From Stutzerimonas stutzeri (GTDB lineage Bacteria > Pseudomonadota > Gammaproteobacteria > Pseudomonadales > Pseudomonadaceae), in the NCBI GenBank assembly GCA_002345575.1, contig DDVX01000012.1, positions 157,924-221,923 on the forward strand: a stretch of 64,000 nt of DNA, given 5' to 3'. How positions within the stretch are numbered: position 1 is the stretch's first letter; each line of letters opens with the position of its first letter. Below the pieces are notes generated by a model. The model had not been told where the DNA came from. It made no database searches and saw only the letters and a list, made by a program, of their open reading frames with translations. This document shows positions 1 to 8,782 of the stretch, piece by piece. A program made the position numbers and the translations under genes.

Positions 1-756
1 ACTCTGCGAGCACGTGTGCCTCAGCTGCTCGAAAGTCTGCAGCAGGGACGGCTCGACGAGACGGCGCAGCTGCTCAATGAGCTCAACCAGATTCGCAACA
101 ACAACCTCTATCAGGAGGTTGGCAAGCTCACGCGCGAACTGCATAACGCCATCGTCAAGCTCGAAATGGATACCAGCGCCACTGGCGGAGATCCGTCGCC
201 GATCACCGATGCGACCGATCGTCTCTCTTATGTGGTTGCGATGACCGAAAAGGCCGCCAACCGCACCATGGATCTGGTGGAAGAATCGACACCCCTGGTG
301 AATTACGTCAGTTACGAAGCCCAGAGTTTGACTGCCGACTGGCAGCGCTTCATGCGGCGCGACATGAGTGCCGACGAGTTCCGCGACCTTGTTCGAAGAG
401 TCGATACGTTTCTTCAGCGTGCCATGAACGATGGCAGCCAACTGTCGCAGAATCTCAGCGAAATCATGCTGGCGCAGGACTTCCAGGATCTTACTGGTCA
501 GGTGATCAAGCGGGTCACGCGGCTGGTCAGCGAGCTTGAAAGCAACCTGCTGAACCTGGTGCTGATGGCCGGTCAGGTCGATCGCATGGCCGGCATCCGG
601 CATGACTGCGAAGCGATGCGCGCCGAGCAGGAACGCGAAAAACGAGAAAAAGAATCTTCCAATGGTGAAGGTCCGCAGATGCATGCCGATATACGAGAGG
701 ATGTCGTGTCCGGTCAGGATGATGTCGACGACCTGCTTTCGAGCCTGGGCTTTTAG
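1..756 (+). CDS. cheZ: CheZ, CheY-P phosphatase (5' end outside window)
   Basis: CheZ dephosphorylates CheY-P in the cytoplasm and so resets the flagellar motor. The reading frame is open from base 1, so the true start lies upstream; an internal GTG at 16 is not the start because the frame continues through it. The visible protein has the CheZ core with the motif YQEVGKLTRELHNAI near its N-terminal end and the catalytic helix with LAQDFQDLTGQVIKRV, where the Asp/Gln pair inserts into the CheY active site. The C-terminal tail DDVDDLLSSLGF is the conserved CheY-binding peptide. It is 11 bases upstream of the cheA ATG and clearly in the same operon, matching the Pseudomonas cheY-cheZ-cheA order. 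Confidence 0.95.
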   Translation, partial: TLRARVPQLLESLQQGRLDETAQLLNELNQIRNNNLYQEVGKLTRELHNAIVKLEMDTSATGGDPSPITDATDRLSYVVAMTEKAANRTMDLVEESTPLVNYVSYEAQSLTADWQRFMRRDMSADEFRDLVRRVDTFLQRAMNDGSQLSQNLSEIMLAQDFQDLTGQVIKRVTRLVSELESNLLNLVLMAGQVDRMAGIRHDCEAMRAEQEREKREKESSNGEGPQMHADIREDVVSGQDDVDDLLSSLGF

Positions 757-767
757 GGGATGTGAAT

Positions 768-2927
768 ATGAGCTTCGACGCCGATGAAGAAATCCTCCAG
801 GACTTCCTGGTTGAGGCCGGCGAGATTCTCGAACTATTGTCAGAGCAGCTGGTGGAGCTGGAAAGCAGCCCGGATGACAGTGCCTTGCTCAATGCGATTT
901 TTCGCGGCTTTCACACGGTAAAAGGCGGTGCCGGATTCCTCCAGCTGCATGAGCTGGTCGAGTGCTGCCACGTCGCCGAAAACGTCTTCGATATTCTGCG
1001 CAAGGGTGAGCGCCGGGTCGAGCCGGAACTGATGGACGTCGTGCTACAAGCACTGGACTCCGTCAACGCCATGTTCAGTCAGGTGCGTGAGCGCACCGAA
1101 GTGACCCCGGCCACGCCCGAGCTGCTAGCGGCTCTCGCTCGGCTTGCCGAGCCGGATGCTCAGGATGCACCGGCCGCCGAGCCTGTCGCCGTCGCGCTGG
1201 AACCTGAAATGGCGACTGCCGACAAGGAGTTCGAGCAGCTGCTCGGTGCGCTGGACGGCTCGGCTGCTGCCGCGACTGCTGCTCCTGTCAGCGGCGCGAA
1301 CGATGAGATCACCGACGCCGAATTCGAAGCTCTGCTTGATCAGCTGCATGGCGATGGGCAGTTCAAGGTCGACTCCGGTGCAGCACAGCTTGCTTGTGCA
1401 CCCAAGATTCACGAGGCGCCGGTCAACGACGAAATCACCGACGATGAGTTCGAGGCGCTGCTCGACCAGTTGCACGGCAAGGGGCAGTTCGCCGAAGTGC
1501 CTGCCGCTGAGCCCGAACAGTCCAGCATCGATATCCCGGTCGCTCCCGCCGGATCTGGCGGTGATCACATCACCGATGATGAATTTGAAGCCCTGCTCGA
1601 TCAGTTGCATGGCAAAGGTAAATTCGAAGCGGAAGTCGTTGCGCAAGCTCCAAAGCCTGCGCCTGCGCCTGCGCCCGCCAAGCCGAGCGCCGCGCCGACC
1701 AAGGCGGCTGCAGCGAAACCAGCTGCAGCACCCGCAAAGGCTCCTGCCGCAGCCAGTGAAGCCGAAACTACGGTACGCGTCGATACCGCGCGGCTCGACG
1801 AGATCATGAACATGGTCGGTGAGCTGGTGCTGGTGCGTAATCGACTGGTGCGGCTGGGCGCCGACAGCGGCGACGAGGCCATGTCCAAAGCTGTATCCAA
1901 TCTCGACGTGGTTACCGGCGACCTGCAAAGCGCGGTGATGAAAACGCGCATGCAGCCGATCAAGAAGGCCTTCGGTCGCTTCCCGCGTTTGATCCGGGAT
2001 ATGGCGCGCAACCTGAAGAAAGAAATCAACCTTGAGCTGATTGGTGAAGAAACCGATCTGGACAAGAACCTCGTGGAGGCCCTGGCCGATCCGTTGGTGC
2101 ACCTGGTGCGCAATGCGGTGGATCATGGCATCGAAATGCCGGACGAGCGCGAGGCCGCCGGCAAGCCGCGTGCCGGCAAGGTGGTGCTGTCTGCCGAGCA
2201 GGAGGGTGATCACATCCTTCTGATCATCAGCGACGACGGCAAGGGTATGGATGCCAACGTCCTACGCGCCAAGGCTGTCGAGAAGGGCATGCTGGACAAG
2301 GATGCGGCCGAGCGGCTGAGTGACCTGGAGTGCTACAACCTGATCTTCGCGGCGGGTTTCTCGACCAAGACGGAGATTTCCGACGTGTCCGGTCGTGGCG
2401 TAGGCATGGACGTGGTCAAGACCAAGATTTCCCAGCTCAACGGCACGGTCAACGTCTTCTCCAGCAAGGGCCAGGGCTCGCGCGTCGTCATCAAGGTGCC
2501 GTTGACGCTTGCGATCATGCCGACCCTGATGGTCATGCTGGGCAACCAGGCATTCGCGTTTCCGCTGGTCAACGTCAACGAGATCTTCCATCTCGATTTG
2601 TCGCGCACCAATGTCGTCGATGGCCAGGAAGTGGTCATCGTGCGTGACAAGGCATTGCCGCTGTTCTACCTCAAGCGCTGGCTTGTGCCGGGCGCACAGC
2701 GGGAGGAGCAGCGCGAGGGGCATGTGGTGATCCTGAGTGTCGGCAACCAGACCATCGGCTTCGTCGTCGATCAGCTGGTGGGGCAGGAGGAAGTGGTGAT
2801 CAAGCCCCTGGGCAAAATGCTGCAGGGCACGCCAGGCATGTCCGGTGCGACCATCACAGGCGATGGTCGGATAGCCCTGATCCTTGATGTTCCGAGCATG
2901 CTCAAGCGTTACGCACGCAGGATCTGA
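768..2927 (+). CDS. cheA: CheA, chemotaxis histidine kinase with triple linker repeat
   Basis: CheA is the array histidine kinase that phosphorylates CheY and CheB. The ATG at 768 is chosen over the in-frame GTG at 762 because it follows a GGGGA ribosome site at proper distance and gives MSFDADEEILQDF; 719 residues. Order: P1 Hpt domain with the phospho-accepting His in FRGFHTVKGGAGFL (about residue 50), a long linker, P3 dimerisation helix (RLDEIMNMVGELVLVRNRL), P4 ATPase with NAVDHGIE, DDGKGMD and GRGVGMDVV, and a C-terminal CheW-like P5. No classical P2 is recognisable. Instead the linker has three near-identical copies of ITD(A/D)EFEALLDQLHG at about residues 179, 221 and 266, then an Ala/Pro-rich hinge. 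The repeats look like the LID region described for CheA proteins that work with ParC/ParP, both encoded downstream. Confidence 0.97.
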   Translation: MSFDADEEILQDFLVEAGEILELLSEQLVELESSPDDSALLNAIFRGFHTVKGGAGFLQLHELVECCHVAENVFDILRKGERRVEPELMDVVLQALDSVNAMFSQVRERTEVTPATPELLAALARLAEPDAQDAPAAEPVAVALEPEMATADKEFEQLLGALDGSAAAATAAPVSGANDEITDAEFEALLDQLHGDGQFKVDSGAAQLACAPKIHEAPVNDEITDDEFEALLDQLHGKGQFAEVPAAEPEQSSIDIPVAPAGSGGDHITDDEFEALLDQLHGKGKFEAEVVAQAPKPAPAPAPAKPSAAPTKAAAAKPAAAPAKAPAAASEAETTVRVDTARLDEIMNMVGELVLVRNRLVRLGADSGDEAMSKAVSNLDVVTGDLQSAVMKTRMQPIKKAFGRFPRLIRDMARNLKKEINLELIGEETDLDKNLVEALADPLVHLVRNAVDHGIEMPDEREAAGKPRAGKVVLSAEQEGDHILLIISDDGKGMDANVLRAKAVEKGMLDKDAAERLSDLECYNLIFAAGFSTKTEISDVSGRGVGMDVVKTKISQLNGTVNVFSSKGQGSRVVIKVPLTLAIMPTLMVMLGNQAFAFPLVNVNEIFHLDLSRTNVVDGQEVVIVRDKALPLFYLKRWLVPGAQREEQREGHVVILSVGNQTIGFVVDQLVGQEEVVIKPLGKMLQGTPGMSGATITGDGRIALILDVPSMLKRYARRI

Positions 2928-2975
2928 TCAGTTGGGCGGCGCTTCCAAAGGGAGCGCTGCCGCTAGGAGTGTTTT

Positions 2976-4100
2976 ATGGCAGTCAAGGTCCTGGTGGTGG
3001 ACGATTCCGGCTTTTTCCGACGCCGGGTATCGGAAATCCTCTCTTCAGACCCGAATATCCAGGTGATCGGCACCGCCATCAACGGACGTGAGGCGATTGA
3101 CCAGACGCTGGCGCTCAAGCCAGATGTCATCACTATGGATTATGAAATGCCGACGATGGACGGCATCTCTGCAGTGCGGCAGATCATGCAGCGCTGTCCG
3201 ACACCGGTGCTGATGTTTTCTTCGCTAACCCACGAAGGCGCTCGAGTCACGCTGGATGCGCTGGATGCCGGAGCAGTGGATTTCCTGCCGAAGAATTTCG
3301 AGGATATTTCGCGCAATCCGGACAAGGTCAAGCAACTGCTCTGCGAGAAGGTCCTTAGCATTTCGCGCAGCAATCGACGCTCCGGCAGTTCCTCCGTTCC
3401 CCACACCGCTGCAGTAGTTCCGGCAGCTGCGCCGGCTGCTCGCACCGCACCGTTGCCCGCGTTCACTTCTTCGCGCAGTGCTCCGGCAGCAACTCCTGCA
3501 GCGGCCCCGGCACCGGCATCGCCCGCACCTCGGCGCAAAGCCTATCGCTTGGTCGCCATCGGCACCTCCACGGGCGGCCCCGTGGCGTTGCAGCGGGTAC
3601 TGACCCAGCTGCCAGCCAGTTTTCCAGCGCCCATCGTGTTGATCCAGCATATGCCTGCGGCGTTCACCAAGGCATTCGCCGAACGCTTGGACAAGCTGTG
3701 CAACATCCGCGTCAAGGAAGCTGAGGATGGCGATCAGCTGCGTCCTGGCCTCGCGCTGTTGGCGCCGGGTGGCAAGCAGATGATGATCGACGGGCGAGGT
3801 TCGGTGCGCATTCTGCCGGGTGACGAGCGACTTAACTATCGGCCCTGCGTCGATGTGACCTTTGGCTCTGCCGCCAAGGCGTTCAACGACAAGGTGCTGG
3901 CGGTGGTCCTCACCGGCATGGGCGCCGATGGCCGCGAGGGTGCGCGTATGCTCAAGCAGAGCGGCAGCCAGGTCTGGACACAGGACGAGGCCAGCTGCGT
4001 TATCTACGGCATGCCCATGGCCGTGGCCAAGGCCAACCTCAGCGACGCTGTCTATGCGCTCGATGATATCGGCCGGCACCTGCGTGAGGCGTGCATCTGA
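2976..4100 (+). CDS. cheB: CheB, protein-glutamate methylesterase/deamidase
   Basis: CheB removes methyl groups from chemoreceptors for adaptation and is activated by CheA phosphorylation. 374 residues: N-terminal receiver with the DD pair in VLVVDDSGFF and the phospho-Asp in VITMDYEMPTMDG (about residue 56), an Ala/Pro-rich linker at about residues 140-185, and the C-terminal methylesterase with catalytic Ser in IGTSTGGPVAL, His in LIQHMPAAFTKAFAERL and Asp in LTGMGADGREGA. A TAGGAG site precedes the ATG. The stop codon overlaps the motC ATG by one base (TGATG), indicating translational coupling. Confidence 0.97.
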   Translation: MAVKVLVVDDSGFFRRRVSEILSSDPNIQVIGTAINGREAIDQTLALKPDVITMDYEMPTMDGISAVRQIMQRCPTPVLMFSSLTHEGARVTLDALDAGAVDFLPKNFEDISRNPDKVKQLLCEKVLSISRSNRRSGSSSVPHTAAVVPAAAPAARTAPLPAFTSSRSAPAATPAAAPAPASPAPRRKAYRLVAIGTSTGGPVALQRVLTQLPASFPAPIVLIQHMPAAFTKAFAERLDKLCNIRVKEAEDGDQLRPGLALLAPGGKQMMIDGRGSVRILPGDERLNYRPCVDVTFGSAAKAFNDKVLAVVLTGMGADGREGARMLKQSGSQVWTQDEASCVIYGMPMAVAKANLSDAVYALDDIGRHLREACI

Positions 4101-4840
4101 TGGACGTGCTCAGCCTTATCGGGCTGATTCTTGCCTTCGTCGCTATTGTCGGGGGCAATTTCCTCGAAGGCGGGCATATTTCCGGCCTGCTCAATGGGCC
4201 GGCGGCGCTGATCGTGCTGGGCGGAACCATGGGGGCCGTGCTGCTGCAGACGCCCATGGCGGTGTTCATGCGGGCGATGTCGATCATCGGCTGGATTTTC
4301 TTTCCGCCACGCATCGACATGATGAAGGGCATCAGCCTGGTTACCGGTTGGAGCAACACCGCTCGCAAGGAAGGCCTCCTGGGCCTTGAGCCTCTGGCGG
4401 AGACCGAGCTCGACCCTTATGCCCGCAAGGGCTTGCAGCTACTGGTCGATGGCGCCGAGCCGGAGGTCATTCGCAGCATTCTCGAAGTGGACATGTACAC
4501 CCAGGAAGCCCGCGACATCCGTGCGGCGAAGGTCTACGAGAGCATGGGCGGCTATTCGCCCACCATCGGCATCATCGGCGCGATCATGGGGCTCATCCAC
4601 GTCATGGGCAACCTGGCCGATCCCAGCCAGTTGGGTAGCGGTATTGCCGTGGCATTCGTTGCCACCATCTATGGGGTGGCGTTTGCGAACTTGCTGGTGC
4701 TGCCGATTGGCGCCAAGCTCAAAAGCGTCGTGCAGCGGCAGACCACTTACCGCGAGCTGCTGCTCGAAGGCATCCTGTCCATTGCCGAGGGCGAGAATCC
4801 CCGCTCGATCGAAATGAAGCTTCAGGGCTTCATCGACTGA
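4100..4840 (+). CDS. motC: MotC, flagellar stator ion channel subunit
   Basis: MotA-family stator subunit of the second Pseudomonas stator pair, which powers flagellar rotation from the inner membrane. The ATG at 4100 overlaps the cheB stop; a GTG at 4091 is also in frame but less likely. 246 residues with the MotA/TolQ/ExbB pattern: two N-terminal membrane segments (MDVLSLIGLILAFVAIVGG; GPAALIVLGGTMGAVLL), a cytoplasmic domain, and two C-terminal membrane segments in the highly conserved YSPTIGIIGAIMGLIHVMGN and GIAVAFVATIYGVAFANLLVLPI. Followed 53 bases later by its partner motD. Confidence 0.95.
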   Translation: MDVLSLIGLILAFVAIVGGNFLEGGHISGLLNGPAALIVLGGTMGAVLLQTPMAVFMRAMSIIGWIFFPPRIDMMKGISLVTGWSNTARKEGLLGLEPLAETELDPYARKGLQLLVDGAEPEVIRSILEVDMYTQEARDIRAAKVYESMGGYSPTIGIIGAIMGLIHVMGNLADPSQLGSGIAVAFVATIYGVAFANLLVLPIGAKLKSVVQRQTTYRELLLEGILSIAEGENPRSIEMKLQGFID

Positions 4841-4893
4841 GCTAAGGATAAACGCCGGCGTGCGGTGTACGCCGTACAGAGGGGAGCGAAGAG

Positions 4894-5679
4894 ATGGCCC
4901 GCCGCAGATTTCAGGAAGAGCCGGACAACCATGAACGCTGGATGGTTTCCTACGCGGATTTCATCACCCTGCTGTTCGCCTTCTTTGTGGTCATGTACTC
5001 GATTTCCTCGCTCAATGAAGGCAAGTACAAGATTCTTTCCGACTCGCTGGTCGGTGTCTTCAACCAGCCCGACCGCGCGATCAAACCGATCCCCATTGGG
5101 GAGGAGCGCCCGCGCACTACTGAGCCGAAGGACCTGCAGAACGATGACACCACGCGCGCTCCGGACCCGCTTGAAAGCATCATGCAAAGCATGCGTGAAG
5201 CTTTTTCAGACCTTATTGGTGCAAACCAGCTGACCCTGCGCGGCAACGAGATGTGGGTCGAGATCGAACTGAATTCGAGCCTGTTGTTTCCTAGTGGCGA
5301 CGCCTTGCCCAACGATCATGCCTTCGAGCTGGTGGAGAGGGTCGCCAGGATTCTGGCGCCCTACGACAATCCGGTTCGCGTTGAAGGGTTTACCGATAAC
5401 TTGCCGATCAATACTGAGCAGTACCCGACCAACTGGGAATTGTCCGCCGCTCGCGCGGGTAGTGTTGTGCGGATGCTAGCGGCCGATGGCGTGGCGCCAT
5501 CACGGCTGGCAGCGGTAGGCTACGGTGAATTCCAGCCCATAGCGGACAACGCGACGCTGGAGGGCAGAGCGCGCAATCGGCGGGTGGTACTGGTTATTTC
5601 GCGCAATCTAGATGTGCGGCGCAGTGAGACCGGTTCGCGTGGCGACGCGGCGCGAGCCGCCGAGCCGTCTGGCACATAA
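4894..5679 (+). CDS. motD: MotD, flagellar stator OmpA-like subunit
   Basis: MotB-family partner of MotC that anchors the stator to peptidoglycan and carries the ion-binding Asp. 261 residues: short cytoplasmic N-terminus with NHERWMVSYADFITLLFAFF, where the Asp of YADF is the conserved ion-binding residue at the start of the single membrane helix, then a periplasmic plug/linker and an OmpA-like domain ending with the peptidoglycan-binding pattern NWELSAARAGSVVRML and GYGEFQPIADNATLEGRARNRR (split here over two stretches). A GAAGAG site precedes the ATG. Confidence 0.95.
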   Translation: MARRRFQEEPDNHERWMVSYADFITLLFAFFVVMYSISSLNEGKYKILSDSLVGVFNQPDRAIKPIPIGEERPRTTEPKDLQNDDTTRAPDPLESIMQSMREAFSDLIGANQLTLRGNEMWVEIELNSSLLFPSGDALPNDHAFELVERVARILAPYDNPVRVEGFTDNLPINTEQYPTNWELSAARAGSVVRMLAADGVAPSRLAAVGYGEFQPIADNATLEGRARNRRVVLVISRNLDVRRSETGSRGDAARAAEPSGT

Positions 5680-5787
5680 CGTGCTATTGCTTGGGGTCAA
5701 CGAATGTTGCGGGCAATGTCGTCAAATCTTCGGCAGCGTCGCCGCAGCATATTCACGCTCTGATTCGAGCCGGGTGGAAAGAGAGTT

Positions 5788-6576
5788 ATGAGAGTCTGGG
5801 CTGTCGCCAACCAAAAAGGCGGAGTGGGTAAAACCACTACCTCCATCGCCCTCGCCGGATTGCTGGCAGATGCCGGTAAGCGTGTCGTGGTGCTGGACCT
5901 CGATCCCCATGGCTCGATGACCAGCTACTTCGGTCATGATCCCGACAATCTTGATCACAGCGTGTTCGACCTGTTTCAGCATCAGGGCACCGTGCCTGAA
6001 GGTTTGCCCTGGCAGCTGCTGCTGCCGACCAGTCATGAGCGTATTTCGTTGCTGCCCTCCAGCACCGTGCTGGCGACTCTGGAGCGTCAGGCGCCAGGAC
6101 AGAGCGGTCTGGGGTTGGTAATTGCCAAAAGCCTGTCACAGCTCTGGCAGGATTTCGATTACGCCATTATCGACAGTCCGCCGTTGCTCGGTGTGCTGAT
6201 GGTGAATGCACTGGCCGCCAGCCAGCAGCTGATAATTCCGGTGCAAACCGAGTTCCTCGCGATCAAGGGCCTGGAGCGAATGGTCAGCACCATCGCCATG
6301 ATCAACCGTTCACGCAAACAGGCGCTGCCCTACACGATAGTGCCGACCATGTTCGACCGCCGCACCCAGGCCTCCATGAATACCCTTAAGGTGTTGCGCA
6401 ATGGCTATCAGGAGAACCTGTGGCAGGCCTTCATCCCTGTAGACACGCGTCTGCGTGACGCCAGCCTCGCCGGTGTCACGCCCTCGCAACATGATTCCGG
6501 CAGCCGTGCAGTACTTGCCTATCGCTCGTTACTCAAGGCGTTGCTTACCGCACAAGCCTCGTCGCAGGTGGCCTGA
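5788..6576 (+). CDS. parC: ParC, ParA-like ATPase for polar chemoreceptor array placement
   Basis: MinD/ParA superfamily ATPase, 262 residues. The deviant Walker A motif KGGVGKTTTSIALA is at residues 10-23, switch region VLDLDPHGSMT follows, and YAIIDSPPLLGVLMVNAL is the Walker B equivalent. A ParA-like gene between motD and a CheW-domain gene in the che operon is the signature of ParC, which places chemosensory arrays at the cell pole and hands them to daughter cells (established in Vibrio and Pseudomonas). Older annotations call it Soj/ParA; the absence of a ParB gene and the chemotaxis context argue against a chromosome-partition role. Confidence 0.9.
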   Translation: MRVWAVANQKGGVGKTTTSIALAGLLADAGKRVVVLDLDPHGSMTSYFGHDPDNLDHSVFDLFQHQGTVPEGLPWQLLLPTSHERISLLPSSTVLATLERQAPGQSGLGLVIAKSLSQLWQDFDYAIIDSPPLLGVLMVNALAASQQLIIPVQTEFLAIKGLERMVSTIAMINRSRKQALPYTIVPTMFDRRTQASMNTLKVLRNGYQENLWQAFIPVDTRLRDASLAGVTPSQHDSGSRAVLAYRSLLKALLTAQASSQVA

Positions 6577-6655
6577 TGAGGCGTCATGACGCGAGTTCAA
6601 GTTCAGCCTGTGGGTGGCCGATAGCCTACCCAGTAGCTTTGAGCGAGTGGCTTTC

Positions 6656-7468
6656 ATGAGCAACACCTTACTTAAGGAAAACCGGTCGCAACTGGCACTG
6701 CAGTCGTATCTCGATGAGCTGTTGCTGGACGCCAGTCTTGAACTGGCCGAGGAGACCAGCCACGACGAATTCCAGGCAGCCGTGCTTGAGGAGCAGCTGC
6801 GCGACCAGCAGCGGGTCATTGCACCTGTGCCGGCTGAAAGCCCGCAGCCGGTCGTTGAAAAGGTTGAGCCTGTAGCCCCGCTGATGCTTGAACCCGAGCC
6901 TGTGATCGCGTCGGCGCTGGCGCTGATCGAACCGGTTGCCACGCTGGACACGGCAGGGCTGAAGGCGGGTGGGCTGCCGCCAGGCAAGGGTGGCCAGCCG
7001 GAGTGGGGCGAGGAGCCGTTCGAGTGTCTGCTGTTTGACGTGGCCGGCCTGACTTTGGCGGTACCGTTGATCAGCCTCGGCTCTATCTACCCACTCGCGG
7101 GGCAGGAGCTGACGCCGCTGTTCGGTCAGCCCGACTGGTTTCTCGGTATCCTGCCCAGCCAGGCGGGCAATCTGAAGGTACTGGACACGGCGCGTTGGGT
7201 AATGGCTGAGCGCTACCGCGACGATTTTCGGCAGGGCCTGCAGTATGTGATATCTGTGCAGGGCTATGAGTGGGGACTGGCGGTGCATCAGGTCAGTCGG
7301 TCGATTCGACTGGACCCGCGCGAGGTCAAGTGGCGCTCACAGCGTACTCAGCGACCGTGGCTGGCCGGAACGGTCATCGACCATATGTGCGCGCTGCTTG
7401 ATGTGGGCGAACTTGCAGAGCTGATCGCCAGTGGTGCAACACGCCATTTGAAGGGCGTACCTTCGTAA
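6656..7468 (+). CDS. parP: ParP, CheW-domain array-stabilising partner of ParC
   Basis: ParP links ParC to the array and prevents CheA dissociation. The ATG at 6656 (MSNTLLKENRSQLALQSYLD) is preferred to the GTG at 6614; 270 residues. The N-terminal third is acidic and helical, then comes a Pro/Glu/Val-rich linker (about residues 60-110), and the C-terminal half is a CheW-like fold (PFECLLFDVAGLTLAVPLIS onward), the part called AIF in Vibrio ParP. It sits between parC and cheW. Assigned from context plus fold; sequence motifs specific to ParP were not verified. Confidence 0.87.
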   Translation: MSNTLLKENRSQLALQSYLDELLLDASLELAEETSHDEFQAAVLEEQLRDQQRVIAPVPAESPQPVVEKVEPVAPLMLEPEPVIASALALIEPVATLDTAGLKAGGLPPGKGGQPEWGEEPFECLLFDVAGLTLAVPLISLGSIYPLAGQELTPLFGQPDWFLGILPSQAGNLKVLDTARWVMAERYRDDFRQGLQYVISVQGYEWGLAVHQVSRSIRLDPREVKWRSQRTQRPWLAGTVIDHMCALLDVGELAELIASGATRHLKGVPS

Positions 7469-7552
7469 TCAATTGAACATTCAAGGGCTTGCGTACGCGG
7501 CCCGAGCAACCGATAGAATCGACCGCCGTGGCGGCATATAAGAGGTGGGACT

Positions 7553-8032
7553 ATGAAGATGACTTCCGCGCAGGGTTCCGATGATCCAGTCCTGCAATGG
7601 GTGACCTTCCGTCTGGATAACGAGACCTACGGCATCAATGTGATGCAGGTTCAGGAAGTGTTGCGCTATACCGAAATTGCGCCGGTGCCTGGTGCGCCAA
7701 GCTACGTGCTGGGCATTATCAACCTGCGCGGCAACGTGGTCACGGTGATCGACACCCGTCAGCGCTTTGGCCTGCAGGCTGCGCCGGTTTCGGACAATAC
7801 ACGCATTGTCATCATTGAGGCGGATCGCCAGGTGATCGGTATTCTGGTCGATAGCGTCGCCGAAGTGGTCTATCTGCGGCAGTCGGAAATTGAAACCGCG
7901 CCTAATGTCGGTAACGACGAATCGGCCAAGTTCATCCAGGGCGTTTGCAACAAGAACAATGAGTTGCTGATTCTGGTCGAACTCGAAAAGCTGATGAACG
8001 AAGAGGAATGGGCGGAACTTGAGAGCATCTGA
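7553..8032 (+). CDS. cheW: CheW, chemotaxis coupling protein
   Basis: CheW couples chemoreceptors to CheA in the array. 159 residues, a single CheW fold with the family motifs LQWVTFRLDNETYGINVMQV, VPGAPSYVLGIINLRGNVVT and VIIEADRQVIGILVDSVAEV. A strong AGAGGTGGG ribosome site lies just before the ATG, and an 84-base gap separates it from parP, so a secondary promoter is possible. It is the third CheW-fold domain in this operon after CheA P5 and ParP. Confidence 0.96.
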   Translation: MKMTSAQGSDDPVLQWVTFRLDNETYGINVMQVQEVLRYTEIAPVPGAPSYVLGIINLRGNVVTVIDTRQRFGLQAAPVSDNTRIVIIEADRQVIGILVDSVAEVVYLRQSEIETAPNVGNDESAKFIQGVCNKNNELLILVELEKLMNEEEWAELESI

Positions 8033-8035
8033 TAC

Positions 8036-8452
8036 ATGCTGATTGCCTCGCTGGTCGCGTCGGTCGTCGCGCTAGCCCTATGTTGCGTTGCGCTGCTGGG
8101 GCTAAGCATCTGGCTGTTCCGGCGCCAGCGCCAGCAGGCTCAGGCGCAGGCGCGCAACGACGCCGTTCGGGATCGGCGAATCAAGGAGCTGAGTGCTCGA
8201 CTGGATACCTTTCTGGATGGCAGCGTGCATATGGGGCATGAGCTGCAAGAGCTATCGCGCACAGTCTCGCCATTGCCCGATCGGATTACCCAGCTCGAAC
8301 AGCGTGATCCGAACAACTTCTCCTTTTCCCAGGCGGCCAAATTGGTCGGCATGGGTGCCAGCGTCGATGATCTTACGCAATCCTGCGGGCTGTCTCAGTC
8401 CGAAGCCGAATTGATGAGCAAGCTGCATCAGGCACGGCGCAAGCCCGACTGA
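8036..8452 (+). CDS. DUF2802 membrane protein
   Basis: 138 residues: one N-terminal membrane helix (SLVASVVALALCCVALLGLSIWLF) followed by a basic Arg/Gln-rich stretch, a helical coiled-coil region (RIKELSARLDTFLDG) and a small C-terminal domain with NFSFSQAAKLVGMGASVDDL that looks like a helix-turn-helix-type fold. The start codon is 3 bases after the cheW stop, so it is cotranscribed. DUF2802 proteins are found next to cheW in many polar-flagellated gammaproteobacteria; the molecular role is not known to me. Confidence 0.8.
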   Translation: MLIASLVASVVALALCCVALLGLSIWLFRRQRQQAQAQARNDAVRDRRIKELSARLDTFLDGSVHMGHELQELSRTVSPLPDRITQLEQRDPNNFSFSQAAKLVGMGASVDDLTQSCGLSQSEAELMSKLHQARRKPD

Positions 8453-8458
8453 CGCGAC

Positions 8459-8782
8459 TCAGGGATCGGGTCCGCCGAGCAGCGGCATTGATGGCTGGGG
8501 TTGTTGCTCGGTAAAGCCCGGCGGGCATTTACCTTTCAGATACCAGGCGAACGCGATGATCTCGGCGATGGTGCGATACAGCGCCTCGGGAATGGCATCG
8601 CCCAGCTCCAGGCGTGCCAACAGCTTGACCAACTCGGCGTTTTCGTAGATCGGAACCTCGTGCTCGCGGGCGATGGCCAGTATCGCTTCGGCCAGCTCAT
8701 CATCGCCCTTGGCCGAGAGGCTGGGTGTATTAACGCCGTCATAGGTAAGGGCAATAGCTTGGCGCGGGGTCTTGGCAGTCAT
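8459..8782 (-). CDS. FlhB C-terminal-domain protein (FhlB-type)
   Basis: 107 residues, matching only the cytoplasmic C-terminal domain of FlhB/YscU-type export switch proteins: AIALTYDGVNTPSLSAKGDD, REHEVPIYENAELVKLLARL and IPEALYRTIAEIIAFAWYLK. The membrane half of FlhB and the NPTH autocleavage site are absent, so it is a free-standing substrate-switch-like domain. Its start overlaps the stop of the upstream FliK-type gene by 4 bases (ATGA), so the two are translationally coupled. In flagellar export FliK and FlhB-C talk to each other, which supports a partnership. It ends 6 bases from the convergent DUF2802 gene. Confidence 0.85.
   Translation of the reverse strand: MTAKTPRQAIALTYDGVNTPSLSAKGDDELAEAILAIAREHEVPIYENAELVKLLARLELGDAIPEALYRTIAEIIAFAWYLKGKCPPGFTEQQPQPSMPLLGGPDP

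Noticed and set aside
762..767. GTG at 762 as the cheA start
   Set aside because: It lies inside the GGGGATGTGA ribosome-site region; the ATG at 768 has correct spacing and gives the conserved N-terminus.
1302..1625. CheA linker repeats or the TTGGC array as a CRISPR
   Set aside because: The CheA repeats are in-frame coding repeats with divergent codons; TTGGC is a contiguous 5-base array without spacers.
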